A stretch of 64,000 nucleotides of DNA from Saprospiraceae bacterium (GTDB taxonomy: Bacteria > Bacteroidota > Bacteroidia > Chitinophagales > Saprospiraceae). The DNA lies in the NCBI GenBank assembly GCA_016717105.1, contig JADKGF010000004.1, positions 165,770-229,769 on the forward strand, given 5' to 3'. The notes beneath the pieces are model-generated. The model was not told where the DNA came from. It was given only the letters and a program-made list of their open reading frames with translations, and made no database searches. The position numbers were made by a program, and so were the translations under genes. Of the stretch, positions 45,292 to 52,822 are shown piece by piece (the first letter of the stretch is position 1; each line of letters starts with the position of its first letter).

Positions 45292-45337
45292 GTTTATTAA
45301 TTTAATTAATTGCTAAAATAAATACACATTTTTATTA

Positions 45338-45345
45338 CAAATTTA
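45338..45345 (-). promoter_or_regulatory. Candidate -7 element TAAATTTG for the lipoprotein gene
   Basis: TAAATTTG on the minus strand fits TAnnTTTG, 46 bases before the ATG at 45291. Confidence 0.4.
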
Positions 45346-45354
45346 TTAACATTT

Positions 45355-46509
45355 TCAAAATTTTATCCACTTTTGATCACTTTTGCCAGACTCTATGACT
45401 TTGTAAATGAACTCCATACCTCTCACTCCATCATCTATTCCTGGGAAGTCTGTGTACATAGGATCTACATCTTGGCCTGCAATTCTCGCTTGAATACATT
45501 TTGCCACATTTCTATAAATATTGGCAAAAGCTTCAAGATAACCTTCAGGATGACCTGCGGGAATTCGTGCATGTGCTATGGCTTCGGAATATAGGTTATA
45601 ACTTCCCGTCCTATACACTTCTACAGGCCGGTCTGCCCACCTGACAGTGAGTGTATTAGGTTCCATTTGGGACCACTCGAAGCCACCTTTCTCTCCATAT
45701 ACACGGATGCGAAGATTGTTTTCTTCCCCAGCGGATATCTGCGATGCGTATAGAATACCTCGTGCACCATTGTCAAATCTCAATAATACATTTCCATCAT
45801 CATCCAAAAGACGACCTTCTACAAGCGTAGATATATCTGCACATAATTCATTGATTTTCAGTCCAGTGATGTATTCAGCAAGGTTTTCTGCATGAGTACC
45901 GATGTCTCCCATTGCACCAGCAATACCAGATTTCGATGGATCTGTCCGCCAAGATGCTTGTTTATTTTCGGATGCTTCGAGCAAAGTAGAAAGCCAACCT
46001 TGTGGATATTCTACCACCACTTTTCTAATCTTGCCCAAATCGCCATGTTTAACCATTTGTTTAGCCTGTTTGACCATAGGATAGCCCGTATAATTATGGG
46101 TCAATGCAAAGATTCGATCAGAATTTTTAACTATTTTTTGAAGTTCATATGCTTCTTCGAGATTGTAACTAAGTGGTTTGTCACAAACTACATGAAATCC
46201 ATTTTCGATTGCCATTTTTGACGGTCCGAAATGCACATGATTGGGCGTGACGATAGAGATTAAGTCGATTCTTTCGGTATCGGACAATGATTTTTCTGTC
46301 ATGATCATCTCTTCGTATGATCGATACACTCTAGATGGATGAATAAATAATTCTTCACCCGAAAGTCTAGATTTCTCCGCATCGCTGCTAAATGCTCCAG
46401 CTACCAATTCTATCTGACCATCCAAAGCGGCTGCCATCCTATGGACAGCACCAATAAAGGCTCCTTGGCCTCCGCCTATCATTCCCATTCTTATCTTTCT
46501 ACCCATCAC
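45355..46509 (-). CDS. Gfo/Idh/MocA family oxidoreductase
   Basis: 384 residues. The N-terminal Rossmann fold has MGMIGGGQGAFIGAVHRMAA (GxGxxG-like dinucleotide loop) and VTPNHVHFGPSKMAIENG; DKPLSYNL carries the catalytic Lys of the E-K-P motif (here DKP), and GDIGTHAENL the conserved His of the C-terminal domain. It oxidises a sugar or inositol with NAD(P). The family partner, a TIM-barrel isomerase, is at 43103-44155, with an unrelated lipoprotein between. The start may be at either of the first two Met codons. Confidence 0.92.
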   Translation of the reverse strand: MMGRKIRMGMIGGGQGAFIGAVHRMAAALDGQIELVAGAFSSDAEKSRLSGEELFIHPSRVYRSYEEMIMTEKSLSDTERIDLISIVTPNHVHFGPSKMAIENGFHVVCDKPLSYNLEEAYELQKIVKNSDRIFALTHNYTGYPMVKQAKQMVKHGDLGKIRKVVVEYPQGWLSTLLEASENKQASWRTDPSKSGIAGAMGDIGTHAENLAEYITGLKINELCADISTLVEGRLLDDDGNVLLRFDNGARGILYASQISAGEENNLRIRVYGEKGGFEWSQMEPNTLTVRWADRPVEVYRTGSYNLYSEAIAHARIPAGHPEGYLEAFANIYRNVAKCIQARIAGQDVDPMYTDFPGIDDGVRGMEFIYKVIESGKSDQKWIKF

Positions 46510-46576
46510 AGACTTACTTTAAATTTGTCCGACAAGGTACGCAAAAATGAAAATACAGCAATATTCTATAGCAAAA

Positions 46577-47206
46577 TTATTTTACAGCCGTTTTTAAATT
46601 TTCTACCAGTTTTTTCATGATAGGCAATTGTACCAATGAATGAATTTGTGGAGTATTTTCGATATCATGCAGTGTGACGCTATTAAAAAACTTTTGCATA
46701 TCGATCGTTATGTCCACATTTGTGGTTTGACCATCGATAATTTGGATGGTTCGACTGATGTCATAAGTAGTAAGTGCGTCGTCTGAACCCAAATGCAGTG
46801 CAAAATCTGTATCAAAAACCGTGGATCCATCCAATGCAATTTTACCTTCTGGACGAAAGAAAATATAACTCTTCCAACTGGACCAATATTCTGCCGGACT
46901 GCTCAAAATCGAGGATGCTGAAAAATCCTTTGGTTCTTTGGCATTGGAAGCTTTCGGGACGCCGATACCAAACTGAACCGCACTATAATTGCCTGAAGGA
47001 ATATCCGATATTTTATATTCAAGACCAGTATTTGCTGTATTTCCAGTGTGAGATGCTGTAAGATTGAGATAGTCGATGTCTTTTAACATTACTTCGCGTG
47101 AAGTTGATTTTATTTTCAATTCTGAAAGAAAAAAAGACAGCCTAGTAAGGTAAAAATAAAAAATATTATTTGAAAAAGGAAATTTACAAAAAAAAAAGCC
47201 CATCAT
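46577..47206 (-). CDS. MbnP-like protein, N-terminus truncated
   Basis: The body has the MbnP family's motifs: FYLTRLSFFLSELKI, MLKDIDYLNLTASH, ISDIPSGNYSAVQFGIGVP and DFALHLGSDDALT, so it belongs to the copper-binding/methanobactin-associated MbnP-like lipoproteins. Intact members begin with a lipoprotein leader and about 40 residues before the first motif; here they are missing. The apparent start (47206) lies in the right arm of the terminator at 47188-47224, so translation from it is unlikely. Probably a truncated remnant. Confidence 0.6.
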   Translation of the reverse strand: MMGFFFCKFPFSNNIFYFYLTRLSFFLSELKIKSTSREVMLKDIDYLNLTASHTGNTANTGLEYKISDIPSGNYSAVQFGIGVPKASNAKEPKDFSASSILSSPAEYWSSWKSYIFFRPEGKIALDGSTVFDTDFALHLGSDDALTTYDISRTIQIIDGQTTNVDITIDMQKFFNSVTLHDIENTPQIHSLVQLPIMKKLVENLKTAVK

Positions 47207-47224
47207 CTCGAAAGATAATGGACT
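47188..47224 (-). terminator. Intrinsic terminator of the small MscS gene
   Basis: On the minus strand AGTCCATTATCT pairs with AGATGATGGGCT (with two G-U pairs) around a TTCG tetraloop, directly followed by ten T. It ends 24 bases after the stop at 47248. This is the strongest terminator in the window. Confidence 0.9.
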
Positions 47225-47247
47225 CTTACAATATAAAACCCTGAAAT

Positions 47248-48081
47248 CTATTTATTGATAATCACACGATGTGGGATAGGTCCAGCAATTCCATTCGCAT
47301 CAAATGCATTTTTTATAGCTTCTTGAGCACCAAAATAAACAGTCCAGTAATCTCCTTGACTGCAATAAGGTCTTATTCCCAAAGTAGTCATGCCATCGCC
47401 TACTTTCAACACATTTACTTCAGGAGCAGGAAAATCTAATACAGTCGGCAATTTGAGCATGGCATCGATCGCTACCTTTCTAGCATGATCGATATTTACA
47501 CCTGGATCTACAGCCATTACAAGATCAACCCTTAGATTGCCGTGTGTGGTATAATTTACTATCGTGCCAGTAGATAAGGCGCCATTTGCCAAAATTATCG
47601 TTTTATTTTCTGGTGACAAAAGGAAGGTGTTGAAAATACCTTGTTCGGTAACAGTACCAGTAAATCCCTGTGCTTCGATAAGGTCACCCAATTTAAATGG
47701 TTTGAATAACAACATCATGATACCACCGGCAAAATTGCCCAACGTACCATTTAATGCAGCACCTACACCTACGGCCAAACCCGCAAGGATAGCAGCAAAT
47801 GATGTCAAGTTTACACCTAGCATACCGAAAACAGTAAGCAATAAAAGAATATTCAAAAGCACTTTTGTCATTGAATACAAAAATGACTGAAGAGATGGAT
47901 CTACTTTTTTGGCATGAAGTGCAGTACGGACTACATTGCCGATTCTTCCAATTATAAAAGATCCAATAATATACACCACCACTGCACCTGCGAGCTTAGG
48001 TGCATACTCTATAGCAATCTTAGAGATCTGTGATACAAGGTTAATTGGAGCTGTAACGATTTCTGTTGCTTGAAGTAACAT
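47248..48081 (-). CDS. Small mechanosensitive channel (MscS family)
   Basis: 277 residues, near the size of E. coli MscS. Three membrane segments: LAGAVVVYIIGSFIIGRIG, VLLNILLLLTVFGMLGVNL and the pore helix FAAILAGLAVGVGAALNGTL with GNFAGGIMMLLF, followed by FKLGDLIEAQGFTGTVTEQG and NGALSTGTIVNYT of the beta domain. It opens under membrane tension to release solutes. It is a different subfamily from the channel at 33805. Its terminator follows directly. Confidence 0.93.
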   Translation of the reverse strand: MLLQATEIVTAPINLVSQISKIAIEYAPKLAGAVVVYIIGSFIIGRIGNVVRTALHAKKVDPSLQSFLYSMTKVLLNILLLLTVFGMLGVNLTSFAAILAGLAVGVGAALNGTLGNFAGGIMMLLFKPFKLGDLIEAQGFTGTVTEQGIFNTFLLSPENKTIILANGALSTGTIVNYTTHGNLRVDLVMAVDPGVNIDHARKVAIDAMLKLPTVLDFPAPEVNVLKVGDGMTTLGIRPYCSQGDYWTVYFGAQEAIKNAFDANGIAGPIPHRVIINK

Positions 48082-48325
48082 AAATAAAAATTTTGATTTG
48101 TTAGTGAATAGTATTTTGACAAATTATTAACAAAAAAGTCACCAAAAGTGTATTTTTTCAAGCAAGATAACCGATTTATTAGTTATTTCTTAACAAACTT
48201 CATACAACGACAACTAATACCATGAATTACAATTGGCAACACTTATTCAATTTTTCATATTACGTATTTATCATATGTAAGCACATTCACATTATAAAAA
48301 ATCCTATAATTAGACTAAGAATGAG

Positions 48326-48333
48326 TACCTTTG
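48326..48333 (+). promoter_or_regulatory. -7 element TACCTTTG for the U32 peptidase gene
   Basis: A perfect TAnnTTTG, 35 bases before the ATG at 48368. No clear -33 TTG at the usual spacing. Confidence 0.55.
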
Positions 48334-48367
48334 ATGTTAAAAAATCAACTTAGATTGATCATAAAAC

Positions 48368-50257
48368 ATGAAGCGAAAAATTGAAATCCTAGCACCGGCC
48401 AAAAACCTAATACAAGGTATCGCGGCCATTAATGCTGGTGCAGATGCTGTTTATATTGGTGCTCCTTTGTTTGGTGCACGTACCAATGCGACCAACTCCA
48501 TCGATGATATCGCCGAGATGGTTAGGTATGCCCATCTATTTAAAGCGCAAGTTTTCGTTGTTATTAATACTATATTGTACGATGACGAATTGAAAACCTG
48601 TAGGGAATTGATTTATACTTTGTATGATATTGGTGTAGATGCACTCATTATTCAAGACATGGCCATTCTAGAAATGGACCTTCCGCCTATCGTCTTGCAC
48701 GCTAGTACTCAAGCCAATAATCGAGATCCAAAACATGTAAAATTCCTAAAAGATGCCGGTATCAAAAGAGTGGTATTGGCCAGAGAGCTCAATCTGGATC
48801 AAGTGCGGGAAATACATGAAGCTACAGATGTAGAGTTGGAATTTTTTGTATCTGGTGCATTGTGTGTTTCTTTCAGTGGCAATTGCTATATGAGTATTGC
48901 CAATGGTGAACGCAGTGCCAATCGTGGATCATGTGCCCAAAACTGTAGGTTGCCTTATGAGCTTACAGACGGAACAGGCAAGACCTTGATTCAGACGGCG
49001 CATCTATTGTCTATCAAGGACTTGGACTTGAGTGATCAGTTACCAAATCTGATAGAAGCAGGTATTTCTTCATTCAAGATAGAAGGCCGACTTAAAGACA
49101 TTGTTTATGTCAAAAATAATACTTCCTACCTAAGAAAACGACTGGATGAGTTTCTTGAAAATAACAAAAATAAGTACCAAAAAGCCTCATCTGGAAGGAC
49201 ATTCTATAACTTCGAACCGAAAATGGACCGAAGTTTTAACCGTGGGTATACCGACTATTTTGTCAATAAACGAAAAGAAAAAATTGGAAGTTGGGATACA
49301 CCAAAATCACAGGGTCAATACATAGGAAAAGTATTAGAAATCAAAGCAAATGGCTATGTGATAGAAAATTCCGATTTACTCAATAATGCGGATGGACTTT
49401 ATTTTATCAATGCAGATGGAGAAGCTGATGGTGCTCAAATCAATATCATTGTCAATAATGTCGTAGTACTAAATTCTCAAAAATCTATTGAAGTCGGAAC
49501 AGTCATTTATAGAAATTCTGATGCAGAATTCATCAAACTAGTAGAGCAAGAAAAAAGTGCCATACGCAAGATTGGTGTCAGGTTAGTTTTTTCAGAGACG
49601 ACAGATGGCTTCAAATTGCAAGCTACTGACGAAGATGGTCACCAAAGCGAAATGATCATCGTGAGCGAAAAAACTCAGGCCAACAGCAATGAATCTGTTA
49701 TTCCCAACATCAAAAAAAATCTGGCCAAAACAGGAAATACGGTATTTATTGTTGATGAGATCGATGTAAACTTTTCAGACAATTGGTTCTTGCCGATATC
49801 TAAAGTAAATGAAATTCGCAGAGAAGTTTTGGAACAATTGGTCGAGATAAGGATATCACAATATCACAGAGAAACGCAAGTAATTACCAAAACGAATCAT
49901 CCTTATCCTGTCGAAAAACTAGACTTTACTTACAATGTATCCAACCAGTTGGCGCGAAACTTTTACAAACGTCATGGCGTCAATGATATAGAAAAAGCCT
50001 TTGAACTACAGTGGGATCCAGGCAAATCTAGGGTCATGGTCACCAAGTATTGTGTGAAATATGAACTCGGTAAATGTGCTAGATTCCAACGTGCTACCAT
50101 GGGCGAAAAAGTAGTCGAGCCGCTAACTCTAAAACATGGCGAAAATGCGTATAAACTCAAATTTAATTGCAAGCCGTGCGAGATGGAAATTTGGGAAAAG
50201 GACGCCGAACTAGAATATATAGATGAAGATGAGCAAATGGGCTATGTGAAGAAGTGA
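48368..50257 (+). CDS. Peptidase U32 family protein (RlhA/TrhP-like)
   Basis: 629 residues. The N-terminal TIM-barrel has KIEILAPAKNLIQGIAAINA and the family signature ELEFFVSGALCVSFSGNCYM, then GSCAQNCRLPYELTD; the Cys residues are typical of the iron-sulfur-dependent U32 enzymes that help hydroxylate tRNA or 23S rRNA. Further Cys (VKYELGKCARF, FNCKPCEMEIW) lie near the C-terminus. Some relatives are called collagenase-like, but RNA modification is the best-supported role for this group. Its stop codon is inside the first 31-bp direct repeat. Confidence 0.88.
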   Translation: MKRKIEILAPAKNLIQGIAAINAGADAVYIGAPLFGARTNATNSIDDIAEMVRYAHLFKAQVFVVINTILYDDELKTCRELIYTLYDIGVDALIIQDMAILEMDLPPIVLHASTQANNRDPKHVKFLKDAGIKRVVLARELNLDQVREIHEATDVELEFFVSGALCVSFSGNCYMSIANGERSANRGSCAQNCRLPYELTDGTGKTLIQTAHLLSIKDLDLSDQLPNLIEAGISSFKIEGRLKDIVYVKNNTSYLRKRLDEFLENNKNKYQKASSGRTFYNFEPKMDRSFNRGYTDYFVNKRKEKIGSWDTPKSQGQYIGKVLEIKANGYVIENSDLLNNADGLYFINADGEADGAQINIIVNNVVVLNSQKSIEVGTVIYRNSDAEFIKLVEQEKSAIRKIGVRLVFSETTDGFKLQATDEDGHQSEMIIVSEKTQANSNESVIPNIKKNLAKTGNTVFIVDEIDVNFSDNWFLPISKVNEIRREVLEQLVEIRISQYHRETQVITKTNHPYPVEKLDFTYNVSNQLARNFYKRHGVNDIEKAFELQWDPGKSRVMVTKYCVKYELGKCARFQRATMGEKVVEPLTLKHGENAYKLKFNCKPCEMEIWEKDAELEYIDEDEQMGYVKK

Positions 50258-50282
50258 TTTATAGTTATAAATAATCATAAAA
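50252..50282 (+). repeat. 31-bp direct repeat, left copy
   Basis: AAGTGATTTATAGTTATAAA followed by TAATCATAAAA; identical over 31 bases to 51128-51158. The repeat includes the TGA of the U32 gene. Confidence 0.9.
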
Positions 50283-50284
50283 AA

Positions 50285-51103
50285 ATGGCAAAGAAATAAA
50301 CAAGCTGAATTTGTTCAATGGTTTGGACCATTATTAGCTGCTTTAAGAGAATTGGGTTATTCAGGTAAACCAAAAGAGGTTTGTAATAAAATAGCTTCAA
50401 ATCTAAATTTAAAAGAAGAATTTTTAGATGAAAATTTAAAATCTGGAACAAATAGATTTCAAAATCAAGTTGCATGGGCAAGCATTTCAGGGAAGGACTT
50501 GGATTCTTCTACAAGAGGACTTGAAGCTACTGAATTAGGTCAAAATACAACTTTAGATTATGAATCTTCACAAAAATTTTCATGAAATGGGTTGAAATAA
50601 ACCAAAAGCGAGAAAAACAAAACTGAAAAAAAGGTTATATCTGAATTTTGAAGAAGAACAACCTGAAAATATAGAACTAAAAGCCGAACAAAGTTTATTG
50701 GATGTTTTGAAATTATTCACCATCTGGATTTGAAAATGTTTGTAAAGAATTGCTCAGAGAACAGGTTTTGAAAATGTTGAAGGGACAGGAAAATCGTACG
50801 ACGGGTGTATTGACGGATTTGGAATACTTGAACTTAACCCATTTGTTAGTTAAAGTAATCTTTCAAGTAAAAGATATAAAGGTTCTGTGTCAAGATCTCA
50901 AGTAGGTGATTCTCAGAAACGCAATGTTAGGTAGAGCCGAAAAAGCCATAATCATGACAACTGGAACTTTTACTAAAGAAGCTGAAAAAGAAGCATCTAG
51001 AGATGGAGCGCCTCCAATTGAATTAGTCGATGGCAATAAGCTAGTACTTATGTTTGAAAAAGTTGAACTTGGTTTAAAACCAAAAACACAAAAATTGATT
51101 TAA
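50285..51103 (+). pseudogene. mrr restriction endonuclease pseudogene
   Basis: Pieces in several frames match the Mrr family in order: an N-terminal winged-helix domain (QAEFVQWFGPLLAALRELGY, GKPKEVCNKIASNLNLKEEF, RFQNQVAWA), then ENIELKAEQSLLDVLKLF, then the Mrr_cat nuclease (YDGCIDGFGILELNPFVS, IFQVK, NAMLGRAEKAIIMTTGTFTK, SRDGAPPIELVDGNKLVLMF). At least six indels or stops interrupt it, and the longest open piece is 50906-51103. More broken than any neighbour, so real decay is likely. Intact Mrr cuts modified (methylated) DNA. The cassette is flanked by 31-bp direct repeats. Confidence 0.85.
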
Positions 51104-51127
51104 AATATTTTAGCAAATTTAATTGAT

Positions 51128-51158
51128 AAGTGATTTATAGTTATAAATAATCATAAAA
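51128..51158 (+). repeat. 31-bp direct repeat, right copy
   Basis: Identical to 50252-50282; it ends at the first base of the next gene's ATG. Confidence 0.9.
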
Positions 51159-51586
51159 TGATGATATTACTTTCAATTTTGCTTGCTGCTATATTCTTTG
51201 GGCTATCATGTATTCATATTTATTGGGGCCTTGGTGGCAAGTGGGCATTTGCAGATGCATTCCCTACTAATGAAGATGGAACACAATTGCAACAAGTACC
51301 TGGGATGGCAGCGTCATTTATAGTAGCTGCAGGTCTTTTTTGTTTTGGATTATTTTACTTAATAAAAGCTGAGATGGTATCTATCAGTTTACCAACTATT
51401 CTGAATAATTATGGACTTTGGGTTATTGCAGGAAAATTCTTATTGAGAGCTATAGGCGATTTCAATTATGTCGGTATTTTCAAAAAAATAAAAACCACAC
51501 CATTTGCCAAAAAAGACAACAAGATTTACACACCGCTTTGTATATTTATTGGCTTGACTACAATTATCCTAATATCCTGTTTATAA
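51158..51586 (+). CDS. DUF3995 membrane protein
   Basis: 142 residues with four hydrophobic segments (about 2-20, 50-68, 84-100, 122-140). CIHIYWGLGGKWAFADAFPT and KFLLRAIGDFNYVGIFKK are the conserved signatures of DUF3995. Function unknown. The right 31-bp repeat provides the DNA immediately before its ATG, and the left copy lies at the U32 stop, so the ancestral arrangement was probably U32 followed closely by this gene. Confidence 0.8.
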   Translation: MMILLSILLAAIFFGLSCIHIYWGLGGKWAFADAFPTNEDGTQLQQVPGMAASFIVAAGLFCFGLFYLIKAEMVSISLPTILNNYGLWVIAGKFLLRAIGDFNYVGIFKKIKTTPFAKKDNKIYTPLCIFIGLTTIILISCL

Positions 51587-51591
51587 TCAAA

Positions 51592-52005
51592 TCAAATTTT
51601 TACTACTTCACCCGTCAGTTCATCCACCATCGATTTCATTACTAAGTTTTCATCAAAATTAGCACTAAACACAAAAGGGCGATCTTCATCAATATATTGG
51701 TATATGTGCCAATCTGTAGGTGGTGTATCTAAGTCCTTCAGGTCAACAGATTGGATCCAATACAATTCGCCTTCATCACACTTTGGAGCTGGAATCCAGT
51801 CTATTTCTACTGCATAAATAAAACTTACCCAATTGTAATTGACCGGTGATGTTTCAGTAAGCACACCACAAAATTTGGGACTAGAAATAGTAATACCTGT
51901 TTCTTCTTTTGTCTCACGAATTTTTTGCGCGCTTTAGTAGGAGATATTGATCGCCACTTTTGATAATGCAAAATACTGCCACCCGTTTTACACCTTCAGA
52001 ATCAT
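51592..52005 (-). pseudogene. NUDIX hydrolase remnant with internal deletion
   Basis: In one frame near the start VKRVAVFCIIKSGDQYLLLK matches the N-terminal strand of NUDIX hydrolases; in another RETKEETGITISSPKFCGVL holds the end of the NUDIX box (RExxEExG), followed by the open frame 51592-51864 (LTETSPVNYNWVSFIYAVEI and on). About 25 residues, including the glycine and glutamate at the start of the box, are missing between them, and the frames differ. A -7 element remains at 52026-52033. Confidence 0.75.
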
Positions 52006-52025
52006 TTTTTTGGATTAGTATTTTG

Positions 52026-52033
52026 CAAAGGTA
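52026..52033 (-). promoter_or_regulatory. -7 element TACCTTTG for the NUDIX remnant
   Basis: A perfect TAnnTTTG on the minus strand, 21 bases before the remnant start at 52005. Confidence 0.5.
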
Positions 52034-52117
52034 CGTAGTGCAACCGTAGTTAAATGGCCATATTTGAGAAAATTCCATAGGAAATACAATTTATTGATAA
52101 AATACAAAATTATATCG

Positions 52118-52125
52118 TACCTTTG
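52118..52125 (+). promoter_or_regulatory. Promoter of the toxin-antitoxin module
   Basis: TACCTTTG (perfect -7) at 52118-52125, with TTG at 52094-52096 (-33) 21 bases upstream, close to the Bacteroidota consensus spacing. The antitoxin ATG follows 41 bases later. Confidence 0.65.
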
Positions 52126-52165
52126 TTAGTATTATATTTCGCACTAAATTTAACACTATATTATC

Positions 52166-52411
52166 ATGATCACGGCAAATGAACTAAAAACCAAAGGAAT
52201 CAAGGCCATTGAAGAACAGCTAGCCCAAACACCCGAAGCAGCTATTACTGTTCATGGCAAGGTCAAGTATGTGGCTATGACCGTGGAGCAATTTGACAAA
52301 ATGCGTATGGCTGAGCTCGAAGTCGCTTATATGCTTTGCAAAAAAGACATCGAAGAAGGGAATTATACTGTAGAAACAGCTGAAGAACACTTGGAAAGAT
52401 TATGGCCTTAA
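52166..52411 (+). CDS. Antitoxin of a type II toxin-antitoxin module (Phd/YefM-like)
   Basis: 81 residues. It starts MITANELKTKGIKAIEEQLA and has VKYVAMTVEQFDKMRMAELE, resembling the Phd/YefM (prevent-host-death) antitoxins, with a short helical C-terminus (ETAEEHLERLWP) that would mask the toxin. The toxin gene follows after 20 bases. Predicted to bind the toxin and repress its own promoter, the usual autoregulation for such modules. Confidence 0.8.
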   Translation: MITANELKTKGIKAIEEQLAQTPEAAITVHGKVKYVAMTVEQFDKMRMAELEVAYMLCKKDIEEGNYTVETAEEHLERLWP

Positions 52412-52431
52412 ATTGAAATAAAATTTTATAC

Positions 52432-52704
52432 ATGCCTAAAATAATCACCACAAGATATTATGAAAAAAAACTTAATGTTTTTAAATCAAAACATCCAGAG
52501 CTAAAAGAAAAATATGCAAAAACCATTAAACTACTGCAAGCTGACCCTTGGCATCCATCACTTCGTCTCCATAAACTAAAAGGCAATCTTTCCGATTTAT
52601 ATTCGATTTCTCTAAATATGAAATATAGGATTCTATTGGATTTTATTATCAAAGATGATCAGGTTATCTTAATTGATATTGGCAATCATGATGGAATGTA
52701 CTAA
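52432..52704 (+). CDS. Toxin of a type II toxin-antitoxin module (RelE/ParE superfamily)
   Basis: 90 residues with the RelE/YafQ-like fold: ITTRYYEKKLNVFKSKHPEL, the loop LLQADPWHPSLRLHKLKGNL, then DLYSISLNMKYRILLDFIIK and a C-terminal VILIDIGNHDGMY. The core Lys/Arg and C-terminal His/Tyr needed for ribosome-dependent mRNA cleavage are plausible, so it is probably an mRNA interferase, though a ParE-type gyrase inhibitor cannot be excluded. Intact. Confidence 0.82.
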   Translation: MPKIITTRYYEKKLNVFKSKHPELKEKYAKTIKLLQADPWHPSLRLHKLKGNLSDLYSISLNMKYRILLDFIIKDDQVILIDIGNHDGMY

Positions 52705-52822
52705 ATCACAAAAGACTACAACTTCTTTTATAAAACTTGCTATAAAATGAATATTACTTATTCACTTTCAAGTGTAGAATTAATTTCATATTTTACAGTC
52801 TAATACCTTAAATCATCATCAA

